Source of the DNA: Diatrype stigma | Taxonomy: Eukaryota > Ascomycota > Sordariomycetes > Xylariales > Diatrypaceae | Reading direction: 5' to 3' | DNA: 64,000 nt | NCBI GenBank assembly: GCA_022225965.2 | Contig: JAKJXP020000012.1 | Coordinates: 558,001-622,000, forward strand | Shown here: in pieces, positions 35,517 through 48,225 of the stretch | How the letters are laid out: each line of letters begins with the position of its first letter | How positions within the stretch are numbered: position 1 is the first letter of the stretch | The notes under the pieces: generated by a model | Seen by the model: only the letters and a program-made list of their open reading frames with translations | Databases searched by the model: none | Told to the model about the DNA's origin: nothing | Program-made: the position numbers and the translations under genes

Positions 35517-36800
35517 GTCGCTCAAGACCTCTCTTGTATGGGAGGCTGTAGAACACAGGACCGGTTTAATTCGGACGAGATAGCATTCGCCAACTCAACC
35601 ATAACTTATAATTCGGTTTGCTAGACTTGAGCTTGATAGGAACCTTGGAATAACGCGGTCCGCCTGCGATGTGATGCTGGTCTGGGTGTTAGAGAGAATG
35701 TGGCTAGGTCTTGGAGTGAAAAGTGGCTGCTATTGTGGCTTTGTTGCATGGACTACGTAGGTACTTCGTACATAAGACGTAAGACATGACACACAATAAG
35801 GTTGGCCGTCTTTGAGGATGTCCGGTCATTCAGAGATGCCATGAGGGCTTTGGTTGATAAACTTGCCCATGACCATCGCTGCTTAACCTCGTGATACCTA
35901 TGATACCTATGATACCTATAAATACCTACTTACGTAGGTACACAGGTAAAATCAACACCACCTTTTACCTCTCGTGATGCATGTCAGAGAGGTATAACCA
36001 CTTCATACCACTAATAAGGAAATAGGTGGTCCTTGATAGGCTGATAAGCTCTGTGTCACGCGGGAACGTCATCCCTCAAGTCTGTACCCGCAGTTTTCAG
36101 ACAGCCGGACCCGTCCCTTCCTCTGCCTGGTCTAAGCTCCCCCAGCGCTTCGTGATTGGCGAGACGTGACGTGGGACCGACGGGTACCTAAACTAAAGCC
36201 CTGTCAACGATCAATCAGGCAAGCCCAGTCCTCCGAGAAGAAACCCAAGCAACCAAGCTCCCTGTCACTCTTGTAAAGAGCGAGGCGAAGACGAGACCAG
36301 CCCAGCTCAGACCAGACAGACCAGACAGACCAGACAGACCAGACCATACGAGACGAACGAGACGACAAGACGGAGGCCGACCGCCTTGGGATTCGGTTGA
36401 GTGATTGAGGATGACTATCGTCGGGTTTATTATCCTCATAACCTCCGATACTCCATCCCGTCTACCAGTATCGATATCAATATCAGCCCTATATCGATAG
36501 ATAGACACGGGTGCTTGCTACCTACCTCGTCTTATTAATTAGCAGCAGCTTACTTGACCGACAAGCAGGTTGCCAGCTCAGCCGTTCCCCATCACCGCAA
36601 TAATATCTCGTCTCGTCATCTTCTTATCTTCTTCACATAGGTAGCACCAGTCATAGGTCGCACGTACATCTAACTATTTACCCATTTATTCATACACAAA
36701 TCGTTACCGTCTTTCTTTTGTCCCGTGAGCACATATCGGCCGCCCCCCTCGTTTTCGCTTCGTCGCATATGTTTCTTTTGGGGGATGGAACACGCGAATA
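35517..36800. promoter_or_regulatory. Shared divergent promoter region of CENP-H and ATG11
   Basis: The only DNA between two outward-facing genes. Seen here are a TACGTAGGTACTTCGTAC near-palindrome near 35754, three GATACCTAT units near 35894, ACTTACGTAGGTAC at about 35927, and an AGACC/AGAC repeat at 36309-36345. The last 250 bases before ATG11 are pyrimidine-rich. No specific factor site can be named. Confidence 0.5.
36309..36345. repeat. AGACCAGAC microsatellite
   Basis: Tandem CAGACCAGA-type units, about four 9-bp copies (AGACCAGAC register), in the upstream region of ATG11. Confidence 0.7.
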
Positions 36801-39800
36801 ATGGCAGTGCAGACGCAGGTGTTGATAGCCCATACGGGTCAGCGCCTGCAGGTCGAGATATCGCAATTCTCATCGTACGTGTCACCGCCCCCCGGGTTTG
36901 TGGCTGCTTGGCATTAGTGTGGTGCTCAAGTATGGTGCTGACTCGTGCAAACGATAGCCTCGATGACTTCAAAGGATGGGTTTCCCGCCAAAGCTCTATA
37001 CCGGTACAGAATATCGTTGCTCTTACTTCACAGGGGAAGACCGTGAAGATCCAAACTATACAGTCCGAAGTCAGTATAATCCACAGCGCCTGGCCCACGA
37101 GGGAACCGATGCTGACATGAACGACTATAGAAAGAGATATATGTATACGATATCCGAATCACCTCGCAGGCCTCTCCTGGTACCCCCACATCTCTCGTTG
37201 CCGAGTCTCCCTTGCCGAAACGATACCTCGTGACCCCGGCGCCTAACTCGATCGACGATTCTCGGTCTTTGCAATCATGGCAGATCCTGTTCAAAAGCCG
37301 TCGCGACTGGGCCATGGACATCGTGGCGGACTGTACCTCCATGGCCAGTCTTGCCCGCACCCGTTACGATGAGATGGACGTTATGTTGAAGTGTCTTGAT
37401 GCCGCAGTGGCAAACCTAGACACGGCACTGAAACCACTTGAGCCTAAATACAATGAGCTGAAGAAATGGGTCACACCAACACAAGAAGATTACCATACAT
37501 TGGCTTCAAATTGGGAGCGCTACCTAGAATATGCTCGGAGCATTAATATTTCTCCGGCCATGGTCCGCTTTATGACTGGTCAAGAGGTGCGCAAATCTCG
37601 CCAGGCCACGTTAGAGGATCTCATCGACCCCGAGACGACGCGGAAGGCCGGAAAGCTCGCTGCTACATCTCTGCGGAAGTTCAACAACAAGATCTCAGAG
37701 CTCGATAAGAATGCCCAGAGAATGTTTTCGGGATGCGATGGACTTTTCCAGGAATTTGACAAGGTGATGGCCCGGTCAGCGTTGCGGCATACCGATGACT
37801 GTCGTCAGTTGTTGGAAGATATTGAGGTGGTGGCTAGGAAGATTGAAACAGACTATCAAGCTACCCTTCAGTCTACCAATCCCGCGAGAGACATCCCACA
37901 GGCTTCCAAGACAGCGGCCAATCACACCAAGCAGCTTCTTCCTAGTATCCAGAACCGTGCTTTGGAAATGGATGGCATGCTTCGATACGCCATCCAGGCA
38001 CGAAACGAGGTTGCCAAGGATTCTCTAACCTTCATGCGTGATATTGCCGAGATCACCAGTTTACATGCAGTTGTCAAAAGTCAAATGAACATCATCAACC
38101 AGGGTGAGGAAGAGATGACTACGTTTGACTATTTACGCCTTATACAACAATTGCCATTCATGTATGCATCTTTCGTGGCCGAAGCTACTAGGCGTAGGGA
38201 ATGGGCGGAGAAGGTCAAATCAGACTCCTCCACACTAGTCAATGAGATGGCCCTGTTTCAAGAGGAGGAGCTGAAACGGAGGCGGAAATGGCATAAGATG
38301 GTCGGCAGCACGTATGGACCAGATAAGGCTGAGAACAGCGTGCTAGGCGTCGAGGTGAATCTTCTTGGAGAGGAAGAGGCATGGCCGCTTATGACAAGGC
38401 AGGACCTCCTTGACTTTTTTACTGTTATCCAACGGCAGGAAGTAGAGCCTTCGGTTGTAGATGACGTCGCGAAACTTCTCAGCGAGCTGAATGCGCCGAC
38501 CAAACAACAGTCGAAGCGTGTCAAGGCCTTCAAGAATGGCAGCATACACGAGGCAACGCTAGGAAGGAGTGGCCTCCTGATCCGCGGCGACGATGAACTT
38601 CTCCGGAGCCTACAAGATGACAAATCCAGATTGGTGAACAAGCTCAAGACCGCAGAAAGTAGAGTACGTCGGCTTGAAGATCTATTGCATCGGCATAGCC
38701 AGGCATCGAGGCCATCATTCATCCAACAGCAGCAATCGGCAGAAAAGAACGACTCTAGTACCTCAGACAAGATGAACCGCGCAAGCGATGATCGACGGCG
38801 TTCATCTATTTCGGAGAATAGCGACGCGCTTCTTCATCGCATTGCGAAATTGGAGAATGATCTCAACGCAGAAAGAGAACGTTCCGCTGTTCTAGAGAAG
38901 GAGGCCCACGTCCGGACAACTGATATGCAGGGCCAAATGGATGAAGCCAACTCAACTAAGAAAGATCTCTTGGGCAACATGGAAGCTTTGAAGAGGGAAT
39001 TCTTGGATGAACGGAAGTCGCTTGAGGCCGAAGTTCGATTACTGAAAGCTCGTTTGGAAGAGACCGAGGAGGAAATAGAGCATTTTGATGAGTCGAGGGA
39101 GCACGAAAAGGTATCTTATGTCGAAAAAGTCCACAACCTGGAAGTGGAAGTTGAGCGTCTAACCCAGGAGAAGAGAGACGATGCACTGAAGACCCAGGGC
39201 CAGCTCGACTTTCTGCGCAACGAAGCTCGGGTGCAAAGAGAACGGAACATATCACTTGAAAGACAACTACAGGAGGCTCGTGAAACCATCAAGACCATCT
39301 CAAGACGTGCAGAAGTGGCGGAAGAAAATGCACAGGGCCATACTCAGTCGCTTGGCGAGCTTCATAGCCAGCTGTCACCTGATGAGACACCACCTAAGGA
39401 GATGACAGATCTCATCGAGTCGCTAACGAATAAGTCTGCCGATATGTTAGCAAAGATCCAATCACTTGAGGAGGACCTTTCGCTCATGAAGACCGACCTG
39501 GATCATGCCTATAGCGCTGTCAAGGAGGTCAAAACCGAGCTCACTACTGCTCAAGAAAAGCTATCTGCAGCAGAGATGTCCTCAATTCATCTACGCGAGA
39601 CATTGGATAAAGAAAAAGCCAGATGCGCTACATTGGAGGCAGAAGTACACGATGGACGGCAACAGCTTGACAACATAAGGTCACAGATGACCGAGGGCGT
39701 GACAGGCTCGGAGACTTTACGAAAGAAGCTCAAGGATGAAGAAAAGAGGGTAGCCGAGCTGACCGAACAGCTGGCATCAAGACAGTCTCAAGTCGGCAGC

Positions 39801-41210
39801 CTCGAAGAAGAAGCCCGGATGTTCCAGGATAAGCTACACACCTCGGAGTCTTGTGTGTCAAATCTGACAAGCCGCTTGGAGACTCGCAACGAGCACACCA
39901 AGAATCTTACACAACGACTATACACTCACAACGAAAGACTATGCAGGCTCATGGAGCGGCTCAGTTTCTCTATCACCCGGAATAATGACGGATCGATGAT
40001 CTTTCAAAAGATTCCGCGATCAGAACGGCCGTCTCAGAATCCTAATGATTCGTCTGATCCTGGAACCTCGATCAAGCGATCAATCTCGAATGCAACTAAC
40101 CTGCTCGCTGATAGCGCGGACCTCAGGCTCCTATACTGGATGAATGCCGAGGATGCACAAACGGAACATGAGCAGTTCGAAGCATACATGGCGGGACCAG
40201 GAAACTTCGACATAGATAGGTTCTCTGATGCTGTCTATCGTCGCATCAAGGAGATCGAGCATACAGCCAGGAAGATGACCAGAGATGCCCGGAGCTACCG
40301 AGAGCGTGCTCATACCATCGCCAAGGAAGCGCATGACAAGATCGCGTTCCGACATTTCAAGGAAGGTGACCTAGCTTTGTTCTTGCCGACGCGTAATCAG
40401 ACGACAGGCGCATGGGCTGCGTTTAACGTTGGATGCCCGCATTTCTTCCTCCGGGAGCAGGAGAGTCACCGGTTACGCAGCCGTGAATGGCTTGTGGCAC
40501 GCATTACGCGCATTCAGGAGCGAGTTGTCGACTTGTCTAAGAGCTTACAGTCTACCGCTAACAATGCGGCCGCATCCGAGGGTGAAACGGACTCGGTCAC
40601 TACCGGCGATGAGTTTGACAACCCTTTCGACTTGTCGGACGGCCTTCGCTGGTGGCTGATCGATGCCCACGAGGACAAACCCGGCGCCCCAACCACCCCC
40701 GGGCTTGGAAAATCCACTGTCGCCGCTAATAACGTCGCGGCGATTGCAGATATGCATGGCTCACATATCCGACCGATGTCTAAGAGTAAATCGAAATTAC
40801 TTGGCGGTCTTGGGGGTTCTACGTCAGGCATCGAAGGTGTCAGCCGCACTTTACATAAAAGCCTAGAGAGCAGGCGGAGCAGCACAAGTTCCAAAAAAGC
40901 CCACGCATTTAATCTCGCTGGTGGCAACGGCGCTACTACTAAGGGCAGTGCGCTTGCAAGTGAAACAAATAGCCTACGTGCCGCCCCGCCGGACTCACCA
41001 GCTGTTGAGAGCCCAACCATGGACCAAAGTGTCGCGGGGCCGAGTAGCGAAACCCGAGGGCAGCTTCGTCGAGAAGGTTCAGGTGGGAAGAGTGGCACGA
41101 GCGATGCCAAGGGCAAGGCGGCTGCGACTAAGGAACCCGGCCAACAACAGCAGAATAACGAGGTGCGACATCACGACCACCATATGGTTGACTCCCTGCT
41201 AGGTCCATGA
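36801..41210 (+). CDS. ATG11: Autophagy-related protein 11 (selective autophagy scaffold)
   Basis: Three exons, 36801-36874, 36958-37069 and 37131-41210, give 1421 residues with matching phases. The start MAVQTQVLIAHTGQRL was chosen because it opens the ubiquitin-like N-terminal region typical of fungal Atg11, which then continues LDDFKGWVSRQSSIPVQNIVAL; an earlier ATG at 36785 is in another frame. Residues about 105-480 match the Atg17-like region. Long coiled coils run from about 500 to 1000. The Atg11 C-terminal domain spans about 1060-1200 (LLYWMNAEDA, then GDLALFLPTRN and FFLREQESHRL). A disordered Ser/Gly-rich tail ends HHMVDSLLGP. Atg11 tethers cargo receptors to the Atg1 kinase for pexophagy, mitophagy and Cvt-type traffic. 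The length is usual for filamentous fungi. Confidence 0.93.
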
Positions 41211-44200
41211 TGACCAACCCATGATAGTTTTCGCTGATGGGCTCTAGCACGGCCACTGGGTAGTCGCCAACGCTTCGCATCCGCATACAAAGCAAAATCC
41301 GGAAAGGGGCCAAACGCGTGAGCCTCGAGCACAACGAGACGCCATCACCCAGCAGCCACAGATGACCCGAGGTGTACGACCACAGCCACAGCTCCAGCGC
41401 GATATGAGCGATGCATCGGCAGCCTTGACTGGTCGAAGGAGCATGATCTGGGATTCTCTGTGGAACCTGGATGTTAGCTACCCTTCGAAATAAAGAAATA
41501 ACCTCGACACGGCGGGAGGTGAACATCGCAACGGTAGATCTATTAGCCACATCAGACATATTTTCTGGTGATGTGAAGCATGGTGGGCTCGATAGTGGCG
41601 GGCCGTGGCTCACTTATAAAGCTCCTTGCGTTGTTTCCAGCTCAATAGAGTAGCATAGGTTTCTTTTTTCTCTTCATTTTTCCTCTGTCGAGTTTTGGGC
41701 TAGGGCTGAATGGGAGCATGAATGGAGGAATGGAGGGATGGATTGGTCATCCCATGGTGTTCTTCCGGGCAGAGATTGATATTACCAGTTCAGTGGAGGG
41801 GATACCCCCAATTGTTTGGCAAACCACGCGTGGAGCTTTCATCACCATACCTTCCTACTTAGCTTCATCATACGGAGAGGTCAATTGCATCGTGAAGGGA
41901 GGGCAGGGCGCCTGGCGAAGTATACCCGTGAACCCTATCTACATACCTCTTAACTAGTATGTCGGACTTCTTGTTCTGCTGTGTGATGTGTGCCTACAGG
42001 TGTATAACCCTTTCTCTCATTTTACAATCGACTTAGACGTCCAAGGCCCACAAGACTCTCCTCCGCGCCTCGCATCCATGCCTTCTCCTGTAAGACAGGT
42101 TGGCGGGATCTACAAGAAAGATGAGTTACACGCGTATATACTAGGTAGCAGTTGTTATGATACCCGTAAGGTAATCCACCAATGGGGATCCCGTTCCTGG
42201 CGGTCTTGACAACGCCCTTCTCGGCCACCCACACCCAGGTACCTGGTCGTTGGTCCGCATTCGGCAGGTGAGAGATGAGTCGACCTAGACAACATCCCCG
42301 AGTCTGATCTGGACAGACCACCCGTTCGCCGCGAGCTTCCTTGCGCTGACTGCGTATGGTTATTGAGCATATCGGCCGAGTCGCTCTGAATATCGCATTC
42401 ATCGGTCGATGCCCCAATGTATGTGATATTCTTGGCAATTTTGATATGTGACGATGTCGCCGATTAGCTGGTCTGCCCGAATACTACTATATGTAGGCAT
42501 TCTATCCAGTGGTTAAATCGATGCAACAGTCAGTTCAGTCGTACCGCGCAGAGATTCCACCAATTGACTGTGTAGGTATGTGGCGCGGTCTGGTCTCATT
42601 GCATCAGATCATGAAGTTGGGAAAGAAAAATAATTTGCGCTGGATTCCATAGTCGGAATTCTCTGGCTACCGTACCAAGTGGGCAGCTATGATTATAGCC
42701 ATACGGCTCATGCGGGATGCGCGTACAGTAGCGACTCTATAAATAGGGGGGGGGGGTCCTTAAGCACGGAATGGATGCAAGGAAATGGCGAGAACACGGT
42801 AACTTGAAACTCGTTGCTTGAAACAAATGCCTAAGATCCTTCGGCCCCAACTAGTACGTAAGGCACAAGCTTGCCAGCTGGGCAGGCTCAGCTGAAGATC
42901 GGGTGGAAATATGCGATGCAGATTAGACAGATTTTAAGACAGCCTCGATCGGCTTCCCGATTGAGATCAATTGGCAGGCTTCGACAGAAAGAGGAAAGCC
43001 TTGACGATGATCTTTCTATTCTTCAGTTGACAGGTGGATACCGATTACCGCATTGAGTTGACCTTTAAGTGAATTGACGAACCAGGGCTCACTGCTCTAT
43101 TCTTAACTCACCAATATTACTACATACTTAAAGACCCGGTAGGAGCTCGCGTCGACTATCCGACTCCGAGCTGTGTGTCTCAACTTCAAGACATGGAGAA
43201 TGGGAGACGACGACTCCACATGAACATGACAGCAGACGTCGCCGCCGCTAGTTACCTAGATGAGTACGGACTCTTCTTCAACCGCAGGCAGTTTCAAGCC
43301 ATACGTCCACGTTGCGCAGGATGGCCGCCAAAAAGAAGCCCCCAGATTTAATCTTCGTTCTTCTCAGTCATAACACAGTAAGCAGCGAGGAAATATCAGC
43401 GCGGTCCCGGAGCGCGGGTTGGGCTCTCGACTCGGCGCTCAGCTGACGCTATTCCCAAACACGCAACTGCGAACGTCAACCTAATTTCTGGCCCTGCGCA
43501 GCGGTGCGCAAACTCTTGACGTTCCGCATACTATTAGGTATTTCTTCGTCTTCGTTGGCCAGAGTCAGACAAGCAAAGCCTACTTGCTATCCGCTATACC
43601 TGTGATGGGTTCGCTAAATACCCACCCGGCGAGCTGACTGTTGCGTGCGGGCTGGGTTAGGTAGGGTCCATAAGCAGAGACAACAGCCCAGAGTGAGCAA
43701 GCATACTACCAATGTGAAAGGGTCCCTGCATGTCTGCCTGCCTAGATGGGCAACAGCCATGTGCCTGTCTGCCTCTTTCGTGGGCTCCCAGGGCCACAAG
43801 TTCTCAACCAACAGAGAGATGCCCAGCCTCAGGCGATCGCTCTGTCTCTCTTCCGAGACAAGTACCGCCAGCCAAGGGTTACGCACATGGGAGGACGAGT
43901 ACCTACGTGCGTCTGTGCTTACGGAACAGCTTGATGGATAGGTATGGGGGTATGGATGGTGGGCTGTTCAAGAAAGCTTATAACCATGGGGTGTCCCGCC
44001 CCATGTGAGGTTCTCGTAGAACTCGATTCGGACTTTTCATCCCCAAATCTCGAGATACTGAGCTGTGAGTAGCTAAGTTTAGCACTCTTCTTATCTCTCC
44101 TTTTTTTCTTCTTCTATTTTCTTCGGAATCACTTTCCTTCAGAGCCTGTACGGCCTGCCACACAGTCCTTTCCAACAAATATATAACCAGCCACTCCTTG

Positions 44201-44270
44201 TCTATGTAAAGATTGAGAAGAAAGAAAGAAAGAAAAAAAGAGAGCATCGTCAAACCTTCCAAAAGCAAAA
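41211..44270. other. Intergenic region with possible coding relic
   Basis: Three kilobases between ATG11 and the glucanase gene. Minus-strand sequence at about 42140-42438 reads as protein-like segments in two frames (see findings), but there is no full gene. A TATAAATA followed by a run of G lies near 42738-42755 without an obvious gene. The last 200 bases are the glucanase promoter. Confidence 0.4.
44180..44186 (+). promoter_or_regulatory. TATA box of the GH128-type gene
   Basis: TATATAA lies 84 bases upstream of the start codon and is followed by a short purine-rich AAGAAAGAAAG leader. Spacing and sequence fit a TATA-driven, inducible secreted-enzyme promoter. Confidence 0.5.
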
Positions 44271-45263
44271 ATGAAGTTCTTCCAGTCCATCTGCCTCGCA
44301 GCCTCCCTGCTCCTGGCGAGCACCACCGGCGTCGACGCCTCCCCCATCGCCAGCCAGCACTACAACCGCCACCGCCACCTCCAGCACCGCAGCGACAACA
44401 ACAACAACGACAAGGCTCACGACGTCCGGCGCCAGAACTCCGGCGCCAAGAAGCGGCTCGCCCTCTGGGAATGGACGCTGACGCGCGACGTGGCGTCGTA
44501 CCCGGGGATCCAGGCGACGGCGGCCTCGCTGTCGTCGGCGCCGGAGATCGCCGCGGTGATGAACTGGGACGCGTGGCAGCCGACCGAGATCGCGGGCCTG
44601 CCGTTCGAGCCCATGGCGCGCGTGCCCGACAGCCTGCTGGGCGACGTGTGGAACCAGCTGCTGGGCTCGCTCACGAACCAGCGCACGGCCGGCGTCGAGC
44701 AGCTGACCGTGTACTTCCTCAACGAGCCGGAGCGGCAGGGCGTGTCGGCCGCCGACGCGGCCGCCACGTGGCGCGCCAGCTTCCTGCCGCTGCGCACCGA
44801 CGCCCAGTACGGCGGCGGCAACGCGACCACCGGCACGCGGCTCGTGGGGCCGGCGCCCGCCAGCGACGAGGCCGGCTCCGCCTGGCTGCAGGAGTTCATG
44901 GGGTACCTCGGCGACGACGAGAAGCCCGACCTGCTGGGCGTGCACTACTACACGACGCAGGACGGGGCGGCGGCCGACGAGGTCGCCGCCGCGCAGGCGT
45001 ACATCCAGGGCCAGAGCGCGGCGTACGGCGGGCTGCCCGTCATCGTCTCCGAGATCGCGAGCACGAGCCGCGACCCGGCCGTGGTCGACGCCTTCACGCG
45101 CCAGATGGCGCAGTGGCTCGACGAGCAGGACTGGGTCGCGCAGTACGGGTTCTTCGGCATGTCGCGCGCCGTCGCCGACGACTTCGTCAGCCCCGCCGCG
45201 CAGCTCATGGATGCCGATGGCAATTTGACGCCGTTGGGCTTGTTCTATGCTGGGCTTGAGTAA
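44271..45263 (+). CDS. Secreted GH128-type (Asl1-like) glycoside hydrolase
   Basis: A single exon of 330 residues, unusually GC-rich. Residues 1-23 are a signal peptide (MKFFQSICLAASLLLAS). Residues 24-60 are a His/Asn-rich spacer with a VRRQ site that could be cut by a Kex2-type protease. The catalytic barrel begins at KKRLALWEW. Glu152 in N-E-P-E and Glu261 in VIVSEIAST are placed as the acid/base and nucleophile pair of the clan-A, glycosyl-hydrolase-catalytic-core family (GH128, endo-beta-1,3-glucanases). It probably acts on cell-wall beta-1,3-glucan outside the cell. No linker or carbohydrate-binding module follows. The GC bias creates long false frames on the other strand and in another forward frame. 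Confidence 0.88.
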   Translation: MKFFQSICLAASLLLASTTGVDASPIASQHYNRHRHLQHRSDNNNNDKAHDVRRQNSGAKKRLALWEWTLTRDVASYPGIQATAASLSSAPEIAAVMNWDAWQPTEIAGLPFEPMARVPDSLLGDVWNQLLGSLTNQRTAGVEQLTVYFLNEPERQGVSAADAAATWRASFLPLRTDAQYGGGNATTGTRLVGPAPASDEAGSAWLQEFMGYLGDDEKPDLLGVHYYTTQDGAAADEVAAAQAYIQGQSAAYGGLPVIVSEIASTSRDPAVVDAFTRQMAQWLDEQDWVAQYGFFGMSRAVADDFVSPAAQLMDADGNLTPLGLFYAGLE

Positions 45264-46280
45264 GAGTACGTGGGGGTTGAGACTCGAAGGAACTACGAGG
45301 GTGTTAGGGAGAGAGGGGGAGGGAAGAAAAGGAAAGGAAAGGGGGGAAAGAAAGAAGGGGCGTCCGTGCGTATGCTTGTTTGGCGGGTTCGATGGGATAC
45401 CTAGGGATTTGGGCTGGGCCGGGCTGATACGATGCATGAGGGAAAGGGGGGGTGTTTGGGAGTTTTACGATCTTCTTCGTTTGCTGGACAGGGGACTGGA
45501 GCGGAGGGAGGGTGGGCTTTTCTGTCTTCTCTCCTCCCGATTTTCTTCGATTCTTGTATATAAGTATTTTATCATAAGGGGTTGCGGGGCACACCCTGAT
45601 GCCTACGGCTATCTACCCCTTATGTCTTCCGGGTGTATACACCGCACAATCGCTTCGGTTTTTGTATATACCAACCACGGCCGAAAGGCTTTATCCTTCT
45701 CATCAGCCCTTGTGGGCTGTGGGCATTTTCAAAGACAACTTACAATTCCTACTATCGCTTAACCTGCCTTCGCAGGGGAAAAGAAAGTCCACCCGTATTT
45801 GCGAAGTGAACTTGTCTGTTAGCTTACAGACATTCCATCTGCGGGGTCTTACTCATTTCCTGTCCGCTTCACCAAGGAGGTCATCGCCCATCCAATGAAC
45901 ATAAACTAGGGGGCCGAGCATTCCGATCGAAATGGTATATCAATAAATACCTCGTAGTTGATCTGGGGCGAACTAGCCTTCGTCACCCGCCACTAGAGCA
46001 ATGTTCCCGTGGCTAACGGCACTCTAAAGGTCCATGTTCTGCAACGGCAGGCTAAGGTACGGGAAATGTCCCATAAATGGCTCCTCCTTGTCGCTAGCTT
46101 GCATAGGGCGTCGTGTTCATCGACGTCATCTGCCGGTGCTATATATAATATATTAGCAAGAAATGTATAATCGATTGTTAAAAAATACATAATCCTGTGT
46201 CCGTGGCAGTATTTAAATGCTTGAAATAAACCTCCTTGCGGACTCCAGGCTTCTACCAGAACACACTCTTCAAAGTCATC
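45264..46280. other. Intergenic region between GH128 and monooxygenase genes
   Basis: This begins with a G/A-rich stretch (about 45300-45360) that is probably the GH128 3' UTR. The rest up to the monooxygenase start is featureless and AT-richer (ATATATAATATATTAG near 46140). No gene was seen. Confidence 0.45.
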
Positions 46281-47801
46281 ATGGCGAGCGATACGAATAC
46301 ACCGAAGTTCCACATCGCCATCGTTGGCGGCGGCATAGCCGGCATCACGCTCGCTATCGCACTCATGAAGCACAACATCTCATGTGCGATATACGAGCAA
46401 GGCCACGCCTTTTCGGAAATCGGAGCCGGGGTGGCCTTCTCCCCCAACGCGGTGTGGGCCATGAAGATCTGCGACAAGACCATACACACTGCATTCGAGA
46501 AGGTGGCGACGCACAACCAGTGGCCGTCGAAGAAAAACGTCTTCTTTGACTTCATCGATGGCACTACTAAGAGCATCGCAGAGCCCCCTGCTACCGTCTT
46601 CAGTCTTACCAACGAGCAAGGCGCGAACTCAGTGCACAGAGCGGACTTCATGGAGGAGATGGCTCAGCTGGTCCCTGGTGAGATAGCTCACTTTAGGAAG
46701 CATCTGGACGATATCGCGGAAGATCCGAGCACGGGGAAGCTGCGGCTCAAGTTCCATGATGGGACCGTGGCTGAGGCGGATGCTGTCGTCGGATGTGACG
46801 GAATAAAATCGCGGACTAGGGCCGTTCTGTTCGGGGACGACCATCCATCGGCACATCCCACCTATACGCACAAGTATGCGTACCGGGCCGTCGTCCCGAT
46901 GGAGAAGGCAGTAGAAGTCATAGGTGATGAACGGGCTCAAAACGCCTCGCTCTGGGTACGTGGATAGTCAAGTCATCCTGATCGGCTCGCATGAGCATAG
47001 TGCATGGTCTAACAAACTAATTCGTCGAAGATGGGACCGAAATCCCACGTCCTGACATTCCCCATTACCCAAGGGAAGACATTCAACCTGGTTGCGTTCC
47101 AGACCGACGAGGGCGAGTGGCCAAGCAGCAATAAGCTGACCCTGCCCGCGCACAAGACCGACGCCCTACGTGACTTCAAAAACTTTGGTCCCGCGGTGCT
47201 AAGAGAACTCGAACTTACAAACGAGGATATCGACAGGGTAAGTTTTCCATCGCCCCCCTTTCAGATAACGAGAGAAACAATTTGTTCCTTTATTATTGTC
47301 TCGAAGACCGGATCGTGTCTGGGAATAGAGAGATAGACTTTGGGTAATTATCTGACGACTTGACTTATTATTCGCTGTTGATAGTGGGCGATATTCGATC
47401 TTGGGGACCACCCAGTCCCATCATTCTACAAGGGCCGGATCTGCATCTCAGGGGATGCCGCACACGCGACGAGTCCACACCACGGGGCCGGCGCGGGCTT
47501 CTGCATAGAAGACTCGGCGGTCCTCTCCTCGCTACTTGCCGACGAGAGAGTAAGAAGCCACCGTGATCTGGAGGCCGTGTTTGCCGCCTTCGACGCCGCC
47601 CGCCGGGAGAGGGCACAGTGGCTCGTCCAGGATAGCCGGAGGACCGGGGAGCTCTACGAGTGGAATGCAGAGGGGGCGGGGAAAGATCTCAAGAAGATAG
47701 AAGATGAGCTGCGGAACAGCTACGCCGTCATTTGGAACTACGATATGGATAAGGCGGTGGAAGACGCAAAGGCTGAGCTTGGTTCGCGTCTCAAGACTTG
47801 A
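46281..47801 (+). CDS. FAD-dependent monooxygenase, salicylate hydroxylase-like
   Basis: Three exons, 46281-46955, 47031-47237 and 47385-47801, all in phase 0, give 432 residues. The N terminus has the Rossmann dinucleotide fold (HIAIVGGGIAGITLA, residues 11-25). The middle has the V-V-G-C-D-G motif that contacts FAD and NAD(P)H. The C-terminal exon has GDAAHATSPHHGAGAG, the second FAD-binding motif. This is the flavin-dependent hydroxylase family that includes salicylate 1-monooxygenase and many secondary-metabolism hydroxylases. The exact aromatic substrate cannot be told. No partner genes of a pathway are adjacent. The second intron (147 bp) is long but has a clear GTAAGT donor and GATAG acceptor. 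Confidence 0.88.
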
Positions 47802-48225
47802 ATCGTATCTAGCCCATGTAGTACAGGCAGTTCAGGGGCCCTAGATGTAGATTGTGTGGTGGTATCTTTTGGTTCTGTGTATGGTACTCGTCTTTCAGCG
47901 GTATTACGATGTTAACGTTTGAATCAAAGTTGTTTCGCCTACAATATCGCTCTGCGCGTCGGATGGAGATTCTTCACCAAATTCGAGTGGTCAACTATAC
48001 ATACCCTTCTATAAAATTGTGCACAAGGATTAGGGTCAAGCTTGGGTTCCTCCCCTTGGTGGTCATCCCCGGTTCGCGGATTTCAACAGCTGTTACTGCT
48101 GCATGATATAAGCAAATGCTCTACTAGGTATTCGTTCCATATCGTCGCAATGTGGCTTTTAGATTTCGTTATTCTAAGACCTAAGCTAAGCGAATCTCTA
48201 CTTATAGAGGTAGTAAAGACCAGCT
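47802..48225. other. Convergent intergenic region
   Basis: This lies between the 3' ends of the monooxygenase and the orphan gene. It holds AT-richer sequence and no gene; it is probably 3' UTR on both sides. Confidence 0.5.

Noticed and set aside
36785..36874. Alternative ATG11 start MEHANNGSAD
   Set aside because: Its frame does not give the conserved N terminus and does not join in phase to exon 2.
44213..45437. Long open frames overlapping the GH128 gene in another forward frame (348 codons) and on the minus strand (395 codons)
   Set aside because: Arg/Ala/Pro-rich shadow translations of a GC-rich gene; the GH128 frame has signal peptide and catalytic motifs.
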